This document shows positions 1-5,757 of a stretch of DNA of 5,757 bases, in pieces; the first letter of the stretch is position 1; each line of letters opens with the position of its first letter. The stretch spans positions 1-5,757 of the forward strand of contig JALSIK010000048.1 in the NCBI GenBank assembly GCA_026990045.1, written 5' to 3'. The translations under genes were made by a program, and so were the position numbers. Source of the stretch: Chromatiales bacterium. GTDB lineage: Bacteria; Pseudomonadota; Gammaproteobacteria; CAMYNG01. Below the pieces are notes generated by a model that saw only the letters and a program-made list of their open reading frames with translations, was not told the origin of the DNA and ran no database searches.

Positions 1-591
<591 letters not shown>

Positions 592-595
<4 letters not shown>

Positions 596-1098
596 AGCGA
601 TTCCAGCGATGCGCCGCCGCCCTGCTGCTGGCGGCGGCGGGACCGGCGGCCGCCGGCGAGGACAAGCCTTTCGTTTCCGCCCGCGTGCTGTCCATGGACG
701 CGGCCCAGGCGGTGGCCCGCGCCGCGGCCGAGGCCTGTGCGAAGAAGGGCTACCAGGTGAGCGCGGCAGTGGTGGACCGCGCCGGGGTGCTCCAGGCCTT
801 CATCCGCCACCCGCTGGCCGGCACCCACACCGTGGAGGTGGCGGCGGCCAAGGCCCGGGCCTCGGCCTCGTTCCAGGTCCCGTCCATGATGATGGCACAG
901 GAGGAATTCGTGCCCCTGCGCCACGCCCCCGGCATCATGCTGCTGGGCGGCGCCCTGCCCATCCGGGTGGGCGGCCACATGTACGGCGCGGTGGGGGTCT
1001 CGGGCGCGCCCGGCGAAAAGGTGCTGGGCGACATCGACGAGCAGTGCGCCCGCGCCGGCGTGGACGCGGTGACCGAGGCGCTGGAGTTCGCGGAATAG
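592..1098 (+). CDS. Exported GlcG/HbpS-family heme-binding-like protein
   Basis: This encodes 168 residues of the GlcG/HbpS (DUF336) family, whose best-studied member, HbpS, is an extracellular heme-binding and heme-degrading oligomer; the role here is unknown. Residues 1-21 form a clear signal peptide: basic MKRFQR, a hydrophobic AAALLLAAAG core and an AAA|G cleavage site, so the mature protein should be periplasmic or secreted. C7 is inside the signal and not in a lipobox. The mature part carries family features: an N-terminal helix (AAQAVARAAAEACAKKGY), the strand VSAAVVDRAGVLQAF, the AAAKARASASF helix, then GIMLLGGALPIRVGGHMYGAVGVSGA, and a last helix starting DIDEQCARAGVDAV. The start ATG at 592 overlaps the queG stop, with AGGAGAG at 577-583 eight bases upstream, so co-translation with queG is likely. 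It is not in a glycolate (glc) operon, so the name glcG is not justified. Family assignment is firm; heme binding is inferred. Confidence 0.9.
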
Positions 1099-1111
1099 GG
1101 CCGGGGCGGTC

Positions 1112-1333
1112 TCAGGCCTTCACGTCCAGGAGGGTACCGAGCATCTCGTCCTCGGCCTGGAGCACGCGGACATTGGCCTGCACGTGGCGCGCGGCCTGCT
1201 TCGCCCCCACCAGGGCCTGCGGGTCCGGGCCTTTCTCCATGGCCTCGGCCGACGCCACCCGGCCGGCGTTGCGCCGCAGCTCGGCCAGGCCGCGGCGCAC
1301 GCCCTCCAGGGCGATGTGGGATGCCGGTGTCAC
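1112..1333 (-). CDS. Small flagellar rod/hook-like protein (FlgC/FlgE terminal-helix type), 73 aa
   Basis: This reverse-strand reading frame encodes a 73-residue, almost entirely helical protein. It begins TPASHIALEGVRRGLAEL and ends with VQANVRVLQAEDEMLGTLLDVKA. The two ends resemble the N- and C-terminal helices of flagellar axial proteins (FlgB/FlgC/FlgE/FlgG), which pack as a coiled coil. The central filament domain is missing, leaving only about 20 residues (SAEAMEKGPDPQALVGAKQA) as linker. Small stand-alone proteins of this shape are often labelled 'flagellar basal-body rod-like'; their job is not known to me. I chose the GTG at 1333 because GGAGG (reverse strand, 1345-1341) lies 7 bases upstream. 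The in-frame ATG at 1339 would be only 1 base from that site. An ATG at 1408 would add a non-helical, unconserved-looking leader. It has no signal peptide. It converges with the HbpS-like gene 13 bases away and diverges from mobA. No other flagellar gene is visible. Codon use matches the neighbours, which supports a real gene. Confidence 0.68.
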   Translation of the reverse strand: MTPASHIALEGVRRGLAELRRNAGRVASAEAMEKGPDPQALVGAKQAARHVQANVRVLQAEDEMLGTLLDVKA

Positions 1334-1428
1334 CTTCATGCCTCCATTAGCGTCCGCCGGGCGCCGGGCTTGAGGCCCGCGGGAAAAATGAAAGTCCTTT
1401 GTTTTCATATGGATGGGAAGCCCGCCTG
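1334..1428. promoter_or_regulatory. Divergent intergenic region with AT-rich promoter patch
   Basis: These 95 bases separate the reverse-strand flagellar-like gene from mobA, so both genes probably have their promoters here. Bases 1384-1413 are about 73% A/T, in sharp contrast to the surrounding GC-rich DNA. No convincing -35/-10 pair could be placed on either strand, so the promoters are inferred from position and composition only. Other visible structure: GGAGG of the reverse gene at 1341-1345, a tandem GCCGGGC repeat at 1356-1369, and a 5-bp inverted repeat CGGGC/GCCCG at 1365-1379. The hairpin is not followed by a T-tract in either direction, so it does not look like a terminator. Confidence 0.4.
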
Positions 1429-2040
1429 ATGCCGGTGCCGTATCTCCGTCACCAGGTCACGGCCCTGCTGCTGGCCGGGGGCGGCGGCGTCCGCATGGAC
1501 GGGCGGGACAAGGGCCTGCTGAGCCTCCACGGCCGGCCGCTGGCGGCCTGGGCGGCCTCGCGCCTGCGGCCCCAGGCCCATGCCCTGCTGGTGAGCGCCA
1601 ACCGCAACGCCGCCATCTATGCCGCCCTGGGGGCCCCGGTGCTGGCCGACCCCCCCGGCCTGGCCGGCCCGCTGGCCGGCGTGCTGGCCGGCCTGGAGGC
1701 CGCGGCCACGCCGTGGCTGCTGTGTGCGCCCGCCGATGCCCCGTGCCTGCCGCCCGACCTGGGCCCGCGCCTGTACCGGGCGGCCGCCGGTGAAGACGTG
1801 CCGCTGGCAGTGGCCCACGACGGGGCCCGCCGCCAGCACCTGTTCCTGCTGGCGCGCACGGCGCTGGCCCCCCGCCTGCGCACCTGGCTGGAGGCGGGCG
1901 GCCGCGCCGCCTGGCGGTGGCTGGACACGGTGGGGCCGGCCGAGGCCCGCTTCGATACCCCCCGGGCCTTCGCCAACGTCAACACGCCGCAGGCACTCCA
2001 AGACCTGCGCCGGGAGCCCGAGCCGTGTTCGAGGGCCTGA
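1429..2040 (+). CDS. mobA: Molybdenum cofactor guanylyltransferase MobA
   Basis: MobA transfers GMP from GTP to molybdenum cofactor to make the guanine dinucleotide (MGD) form used by DMSO-reductase-family enzymes; it acts in the cytoplasm. The protein has 203 residues (E. coli MobA has 194). The nucleotide-binding signature VTALLLAGGGGVRMDGRDKG lies at about residues 10-29; the usual RMGG is RMDG here, a variant at one glycine. Further family landmarks are GLAGPLAGVLAGL, the metal-site region WLLCAPADAPCLPPDL (with the D of PADAP in the expected place) and the C-terminal FANVNTPQAL. I chose ATG 1429, with GGGAAG at 1415-1420 eight bases upstream. An in-frame TTG at 1399 would add ten residues with no family likeness. 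It is the first gene of a mobA-mobB-moeA cluster, and its last 16 bases overlap mobB, indicating translational coupling. Confidence 0.94.
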   Translation: MPVPYLRHQVTALLLAGGGGVRMDGRDKGLLSLHGRPLAAWAASRLRPQAHALLVSANRNAAIYAALGAPVLADPPGLAGPLAGVLAGLEAAATPWLLCAPADAPCLPPDLGPRLYRAAAGEDVPLAVAHDGARRQHLFLLARTALAPRLRTWLEAGGRAAWRWLDTVGPAEARFDTPRAFANVNTPQALQDLRREPEPCSRA

Positions 2041-2561
2041 GCACGCCGGTGCTGGGCGTCGCCGCCTTCTCCGGCACCGGCAAGACTACCCTCCTGCGCC
2101 AGGTCCTGCCGCGCCTCACCGCGGCCGGCCTCGCGGTGGGTGTCATCAAGCACACCCACCATGACTTCGAGGTGGACCGGCCGGGCAAGGACAGCCACGT
2201 GCTGCGCCAGGCCGGTGCCCGCCAGACCCTGCTCGCCGGCCCCCGCCGCTGGGCGCTCATCGCCGAGGAGCCGGAGCACCGGGGCGACCCCGACCTGGAG
2301 ACGCTGGTGCACCGCCTGGACCTCGACCGCCTCGACCTGGTCCTGGTGGAGGGCTTCCGCCACGCGCCCTTTCCCAAGCTGGAGCTGCACCGGGCCGACC
2401 TGGGCAAACCCTGGCTGCACCCCGAGGACCCCTGGATCGTGGCGGTGGCCAGCGACACGCCGCCGCCGGCGCCCTGCCGGCTGCCGTGCCTGGATCTCAA
2501 CCGCCCGGACCAGGTGGCGGCCTTCATCCTCGACTGGAGCCGGCGGCGGGCGGGCGGCTGA
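2025..2561 (+). CDS. mobB: Molybdopterin-guanine dinucleotide biosynthesis adapter MobB
   Basis: MobB is a small GTP-binding P-loop protein that interacts with MobA and helps in MGD formation; it is not strictly essential in E. coli. The frame from GTG 2025 gives 178 residues (E. coli MobB has 175). The P-loop AAFSGTGKTTLL sits at about residues 13-24. It is followed by the characteristic GVIKHTHHDFEVDRPGKDSH and then by LDLVLVEGFRHAPFPKLELH, a Walker-B-like strand with the family's EGF motif. The C-terminus ends in the helix DQVAAFILDW. The GTG start is favoured because GGGAG at 2012-2016 lies 8 bases upstream and the P-loop strand then begins at the usual distance from the N-terminus. A later GTG at 2049 would cut into that region. 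The gene overlaps mobA by 16 bases. Its stop TGA also supplies the TG of an extended -10 promoter for moeA. Confidence 0.94.
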   Translation: MFEGLSTPVLGVAAFSGTGKTTLLRQVLPRLTAAGLAVGVIKHTHHDFEVDRPGKDSHVLRQAGARQTLLAGPRRWALIAEEPEHRGDPDLETLVHRLDLDRLDLVLVEGFRHAPFPKLELHRADLGKPWLHPEDPWIVAVASDTPPPAPCRLPCLDLNRPDQVAAFILDWSRRRAGG

Positions 2562-2576
2562 TATAATCGCCCGCCC
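2548..2576. repeat. Perfect 9-bp GC-only inverted repeat around the moeA -10 box
   Basis: GGGCGGGCG at 2548-2556 is exactly complementary to CGCCCGCCC at 2568-2576, separated by an 11-base loop (2557-2567) that contains the mobB stop codon and TATAAT. In mRNA from mobA this would be a strong hairpin right at the end of mobB. It is followed by CACCC rather than a U-run, so it is not a standard intrinsic terminator. As DNA it could be a palindromic operator or a cruciform-prone site. Any function is inferred. Confidence 0.7.
2559..2567 (+). promoter_or_regulatory. Extended -10 promoter for moeA
   Basis: TGATATAAT gives a consensus TATAAT (2562-2567) preceded by TG one base upstream, the extended -10 arrangement that can work without a -35 box. 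At 16-18-base spacing the upstream sequence matches TTGACA in at most two of six positions, in line with that. Transcription would start near 2574, leaving a leader of about 35 bases before moeA. The TG is also the TG of the mobB stop codon. Such a perfect box is striking in DNA this GC-rich. Sequence match is seen; activity is inferred. Confidence 0.62.
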
Positions 2577-2608
2577 CACCCATCCGAATCACAGTGGAGG
2601 CATCCCCC

Positions 2609-3859
2609 ATGCTGCAGGCCCCGGGCTGCGACGAATACGACCCCGACAACCTGCCGGTGGCAGAGGCCCGCCGGCGCATCGCGCAGCTGGTGCGCCCGGT
2701 GGCCGAGACCGAGACGGTGCCCCTGCGCGAGGCCCTGGACCGGGTGCTGGCGGCGGACGTGGCCTCGCCGCTGGACGTGCCGCCCGCGGCCAACTCGGCC
2801 ATGGACGGCTACGCCCTGCGCGCGGCCGACCTGCCGGCCGACGGCGAGGCGGTGCTGGAGGTGGTGGGCACGGTGTTGGCCGGCCATCCCTTCGCCGGCG
2901 AGGTGGGACCGGGCCAGGCGGTGCGCATCATGACCGGCGCTCCCCTCCCCCGCGGGGCCGACACCGTGGTGATGCAGGAGCACGCCCGGCGCGAGGGCGA
3001 CCGGGTGGCCATCGGTCCCGGCCACCGCCCGGGCCAGCACGTGCGCCACGCCGGGGAGGACATCGCCCGCGGCAGCACCGTGCTGGCCGCCGGCCGCCGC
3101 CTGGTGCCGGCGGACCTGGGCGTGCTGGCGTCCCTGGGGGTGGCCGAGGTCACGGTGCGCCGCCGGCCGCGGGTGGCGTTCTTTTCCACCGGCGACGAGC
3201 TGCGCCCGGTGGGCGAGCCGCTGGCCGAGGGCCAGATCTACGACTCCAACCGCTACACCCTGCACGGCCTGCTGGCCCGGCTGGGCGTGGAGGTGCAGGA
3301 CCTGGGCCTGATCCCGGACGATCGCGCCGCCATCGAGGACGCCTTCGCGCGAGCCGCGGCCGGGGCCGATGCGGTCATCACCAGCGGCGGGGTGTCCGTG
3401 GGCGAGGCCGATTTCGTCAAGGAGACCCTGGACAGGCTGGGCCAGGTGAACTTCTGGAAGATCGCCATGAAGCCGGGCAAGCCCCTGGCCGTGGGCCGGC
3501 TGGGTTCGGCCCTGTTCTTCGGTCTGCCCGGCAACCCGGTGTCGGTGATGGCCACCTTCTACCAGTTCGCCCAGCCGGCGCTGCGGGCCCTGGCCGGTGA
3601 AGCCGTCACCGGGCCGCTCACGCTCCGGGTGCCGGCGGCGGAGCGGCTGCGCAAGCGCCCGGGGCGCACCGACTTCCAGCGCGGGATACTGGAGCGCGAC
3701 GCCGGCGGCCGCCTGGTGGTGCGGGGCACCGGGGCCCAGGGCTCCCACCTGCTCACCTCCATGAGCCGGGCCAACTGCTTCATCGTCCTGCCCGCCGACT
3801 GGGGCGACGTGGAGCCCGGCACCGAGGTGGAGGTGCAGCCCTTCTTCGGCCTGGTGTGA
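2609..3859 (+). CDS. moeA: Molybdopterin molybdenumtransferase MoeA
   Basis: MoeA inserts molybdate into adenylylated molybdopterin, producing active molybdenum cofactor in the cytoplasm; MobA then uses that product. The protein has 416 residues (E. coli MoeA has 411) and appears complete. Landmarks in order: NSAMDGYALRA (residues 62-72, with D66 matching the conserved Asp of the NSAMDGY motif), VRIMTGAPLPRGADTVVMQE, the GQHVRHAGEDI segment, FFSTGDEL, IYDSNRYTL, the central-domain signature ITSGGVSVGEADFVK, then MKPGKPLAVGR and FFGLPGNPVSVMATF of the MogA-like domain, and a C-terminal beta domain ending in VEVQPFFGLV. The ATG at 2609 has GGAGG at 2596-2600, eight bases upstream. The in-frame GTG at 2594 overlaps that site and is rejected. 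It lies 47 bases after mobB, may be read through from mobA, and probably also has its own promoter (2559-2567). No key residue appears missing. Confidence 0.97.
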   Translation: MLQAPGCDEYDPDNLPVAEARRRIAQLVRPVAETETVPLREALDRVLAADVASPLDVPPAANSAMDGYALRAADLPADGEAVLEVVGTVLAGHPFAGEVGPGQAVRIMTGAPLPRGADTVVMQEHARREGDRVAIGPGHRPGQHVRHAGEDIARGSTVLAAGRRLVPADLGVLASLGVAEVTVRRRPRVAFFSTGDELRPVGEPLAEGQIYDSNRYTLHGLLARLGVEVQDLGLIPDDRAAIEDAFARAAAGADAVITSGGVSVGEADFVKETLDRLGQVNFWKIAMKPGKPLAVGRLGSALFFGLPGNPVSVMATFYQFAQPALRALAGEAVTGPLTLRVPAAERLRKRPGRTDFQRGILERDAGGRLVVRGTGAQGSHLLTSMSRANCFIVLPADWGDVEPGTEVEVQPFFGLV

Positions 3860-3868
3860 CCGCCGGCA

Positions 3869-3898
3869 CTTGAGTCGGGGCCCGCGCGCCCGCATTCA
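3869..3898 (+). promoter_or_regulatory. Sigma-32-like (heat-shock) promoter for lon
   Basis: CTTGAGT at 3869-3875 resembles the sigma-32 -35 box (CTTGAAA). After 14 bases, CCGCATTCA at 3890-3898 matches seven of nine positions of the -10 consensus CCCCATTTA. Spacing is within the known 11-16 range. Transcription would begin near 3905, about 30 bases before the Lon start codon. A sigma-70 reading of the same stretch is poor: TTGAGT with TTCAAT needs a 19-base spacer. The match is direct; use by sigma-32 is inference, supported by Lon proteases being classic heat-shock genes. Confidence 0.5.
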
Positions 3899-3934
3899 AT
3901 GCAGGGATCCTGCCACCGCACGACAAGGACCACC

Positions 3935-5757
3935 ATGACCGACGACATCCCGCGCGACGACGGCACCCCGGCCCCCGAGGTCCTGCCGCCGGAGGATCAC
4001 CGCGAGGACCAGGGGCCGCAGGAACTGGCGGTCCCCGGCCGCATCCTGCCCACCACCCTGCACATCCTCCCGCTCACCGAGCGGCCCTTCTTCCCGGCCC
4101 AGGCCCTGCCGCTCATCATGGAGCTGGAACCGTGGCTGGAGACGGTGCAGGCGGTGGGCGAGACCGCGCACCACATGGTGGGCCTGGTCCTGGTGGACGT
4201 GCCCAAGGCGCGCGAGGCCACCCCCGCCGACTTCCGCCCCGTGGGCACCGTGGTGCGCATGCACCACCCGGCGCGCAACGAGGGCCGCCTGCAGTTCATC
4301 GCCGAGGGCGTGCGCCGCTTCCGCATCGTGCGCTGGCTGTCGGAGCGGCCGCCCTTCGTGGCCCAGGTGGAGTACCTTGAGGAGGTCAAGGACGAGTCGC
4401 CGGAGGAGGAGAAGGCCTATGCCATGGCCATCATCGGCACCCTCAAGGAGCTGGTGCCGCTGAACCCCCTCTACAGCGAGGAACTGAAGATGTTCCTCGA
4501 CCGCTTCAACCTCAACGACCCCTCCACCCTGTGCGACTTCGCCGCCGCGGTCTCCAGCGCGGACAAGGAGAGCCTGCAGGACGTGCTGGAGACCGTGAGC
4601 CTGCGCGAGCGGCTGGGCAAGGTCCTGGTCCTGCTCAAGAAGGAGCTGGAGGTGGCGCGGCTGCAGGCCAAGATCCACAAGGAAGTGGAAGAACGCATGA
4701 GCGAGCAGCAGCGCAAGTTCTTCCTCAAGGAGCAGCTCAGGGCCATCCAGAAGGAGCTGGGTATCGCCAAGGACGACCGCACCGCCGACCTGGAGCGGTT
4801 CCGGGCCCGCACCGACAAGCTGGACCTGCCCGAGGAGGCGAAAAGGCGCATCGACGAGGAGATGGACAAGCTGTCCATCCTCGAGACCGGTTCGCCCGAG
4901 TACGCGGTCACCCGCAACTACCTGGACTGGATCACCCAGCTCCCCTGGGGCGTGTACTCCGAGGACAACCTGGACCTGGAACGGGCGCGGAAGATCCTGG
5001 ACCAGGACCACGAGGGCCTGGACGACGTCAAGGAGCGCATCATCGAGTTCCTGGCCGTGGGCCGCCTGCGCGGCGAGGTGAGCGGCTCCATCCTGCTGCT
5101 GGTGGGCCCGCCCGGCGTGGGCAAGACCTCCATCGGCCGCTCCATCGCCCGCACCCTGGAGCGCAAGTTCTACCGCTTCTCCCTGGGCGGCATGCGCGAC
5201 GAGGCCGAGATCAAGGGCCACCGCCGCACCTACATCGGCGCCATGCCGGGCAAGTTCATCCAGGCCCTCAAGGACGCCGGCACCGCCAACCCGGTGATCA
5301 TGCTCGACGAGATCGACAAGATCGGCGCCTCCTACCAGGGCGACCCGGCGGCGGCGCTGCTGGAAGTGCTGGACCCGGAGCAGAACAGCGACTTCCTCGA
5401 CCACTACCTGGACGTGCGCTTCGACCTGTCGCGGGTGCTGTTCGTGTGCACCGCCAACCAGCTGGACACCATCCCCGGCCCGCTGCTGGACCGCATGGAG
5501 GTCATCCGCCTGGCCGGCTATCTCACCGAGGAGAAGGTGCGCATCGCGCGCCGGCACCTGTGGCCGCGCCAGCTCGAGCGCGCCGGCCTCAAGCGCAACG
5601 ACATCCGCATCACCGCCGCCGCCCTGCGCCACCTGGTGGAGGGTTACGCCCGCGAGGCGGGGGTGCGCAACCTGGAAAAACAACTGGGGCGCATCGTGCG
5701 CAAGGCGGCGGTGAAGCTGGTGCGCGGCGAGGCCGAGCCCCCCATCCGGGTGGACGT
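3935..5757 (+). CDS. lon: ATP-dependent Lon-family protease, AsrA-type second Lon (3' end outside window)
   Basis: This is an ATP-dependent cytoplasmic protease of the Lon family, expected to unfold and degrade damaged or regulatory proteins. The frame is open from ATG 3935 to the window edge (607 codons plus two bases). AAGGA at 3925-3929 is five bases before the start. Order of parts: an acidic, variable leader (residues 1-30); a Lon N-terminal domain starting at LHILPLTERPFFPAQALPLI; a long charged coiled-coil stretch around EEKAYAM to ERMSEQQRKFFLKEQLRAIQ; the TRNYLDWITQLPWG linker; then the AAA+ module with Walker A GPPGVGKT (391-398), FSLGGMRDEAEIKGHRRTYIG, Walker B VIMLDEIDK (454-462) and CTANQLDTIPGPLLDRMEVI. 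The last visible part, GYAREAGVRNLEKQLGRI, is the AAA+ small domain. The Ser-Lys proteolytic domain is not in the window. RPFFPAQ in place of the canonical LRDVVVYP-like start, and RHLWPRQLERAGL, match the second Lon type of Pseudomonas (AsrA, PA0779) rather than E. coli Lon. It is probably transcribed on its own from the heat-shock-like promoter. Confidence 0.95.
   Translation, partial: MTDDIPRDDGTPAPEVLPPEDHREDQGPQELAVPGRILPTTLHILPLTERPFFPAQALPLIMELEPWLETVQAVGETAHHMVGLVLVDVPKAREATPADFRPVGTVVRMHHPARNEGRLQFIAEGVRRFRIVRWLSERPPFVAQVEYLEEVKDESPEEEKAYAMAIIGTLKELVPLNPLYSEELKMFLDRFNLNDPSTLCDFAAAVSSADKESLQDVLETVSLRERLGKVLVLLKKELEVARLQAKIHKEVEERMSEQQRKFFLKEQLRAIQKELGIAKDDRTADLERFRARTDKLDLPEEAKRRIDEEMDKLSILETGSPEYAVTRNYLDWITQLPWGVYSEDNLDLERARKILDQDHEGLDDVKERIIEFLAVGRLRGEVSGSILLLVGPPGVGKTSIGRSIARTLERKFYRFSLGGMRDEAEIKGHRRTYIGAMPGKFIQALKDAGTANPVIMLDEIDKIGASYQGDPAAALLEVLDPEQNSDFLDHYLDVRFDLSRVLFVCTANQLDTIPGPLLDRMEVIRLAGYLTEEKVRIARRHLWPRQLERAGLKRNDIRITAAALRHLVEGYAREAGVRNLEKQLGRIVRKAAVKLVRGEAEPPIRVD

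Noticed and set aside
1365..1379. CGGGC/GCCCG inverted repeat upstream of mobA as a terminator or Moco riboswitch piece
   Set aside because: A 5-bp stem without a T-run in either direction. The region is too short and lacks the larger fold expected of a Moco riboswitch.
2574..2608. Riboswitch in the moeA leader
   Set aside because: The inferred leader is only about 35 bases, of which the ribosome site takes part; this is not enough room for a known riboswitch class.
1979..3895. 638-codon reverse-strand frame opposite mobB and moeA
   Set aside because: A shadow frame of GC-rich genes: low-complexity His/Gln/Gly/Arg composition, no domain, fully covered by well-supported forward genes.
3901..3913. 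Small inverted repeat GCAGG-GAT-CCTGC in the lon leader
   Set aside because: Only 5 bp with a 3-base loop and no T-tract; too weak to call a terminator or regulatory hairpin without conservation data.
3896..5683. 595-codon open frame on the reverse strand opposite lon
   Set aside because: Its composition (Val/Leu/Gln/His/Ala-rich) is what the mirror of a high-GC coding frame gives, it has no recognisable motifs, and the forward frame is unmistakably Lon.

Overview
The window is very GC-rich DNA (about 70% or more by eye, with strong G/C preference at third codon positions) packed with conventional bacterial genes. Protein motifs, the mobA-mobB-moeA order and the Pseudomonas AsrA-like second-type Lon suggest a high-GC gammaproteobacterium, perhaps near Ectothiorhodospiraceae or another purple-sulfur-related lineage. 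That placement is inference; no RNA marker gene is present.

Layout, left to right. (a) 1-595, + strand: the 3' part of queG, encoding the epoxyqueuosine reductase of tRNA queuosine synthesis, with eight [4Fe-4S]-ligand cysteines and a HEAT-like tail. (b) 592-1098, + strand: a small exported GlcG/HbpS-family protein whose ATG overlaps the queG stop (ATGA), so it is probably translationally coupled. (c) 1112-1333, - strand: a 73-residue protein resembling the terminal helices of flagellar rod/hook proteins, convergent with (b). (d) 1334-1428: a short intergenic region between divergent genes, containing the only clearly AT-rich patch of the window. (e) 1429-3859, + strand: a molybdenum-cofactor cluster. 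mobA and mobB overlap by 16 bases, and moeA follows after a 47-base gap with its own extended -10 promoter (TGaTATAAT) set inside a perfect 9-bp GC inverted repeat. (f) 3935-5757, + strand: the first 607 codons of a Lon-family ATP-dependent protease of the AsrA type. Its 75-base upstream gap contains a good sigma-32-like (heat-shock) promoter match. The gene runs off the right edge before the proteolytic domain.

Functionally, MoeA inserts molybdate into molybdopterin, MobA adds GMP to make the bis-MGD cofactor, and MobB is a GTP-binding accessory, so these three are one late-stage Moco pathway. The queG pair and lon appear to be separate transcription units. I found no RNA gene, mobile element, CRISPR array or clear intrinsic terminator, and no wholly new system. 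The observations most worth a second look are the hairpin-embedded promoter of moeA, the heat-shock promoter of the second-type lon and the orphan flagellar-like miniprotein.
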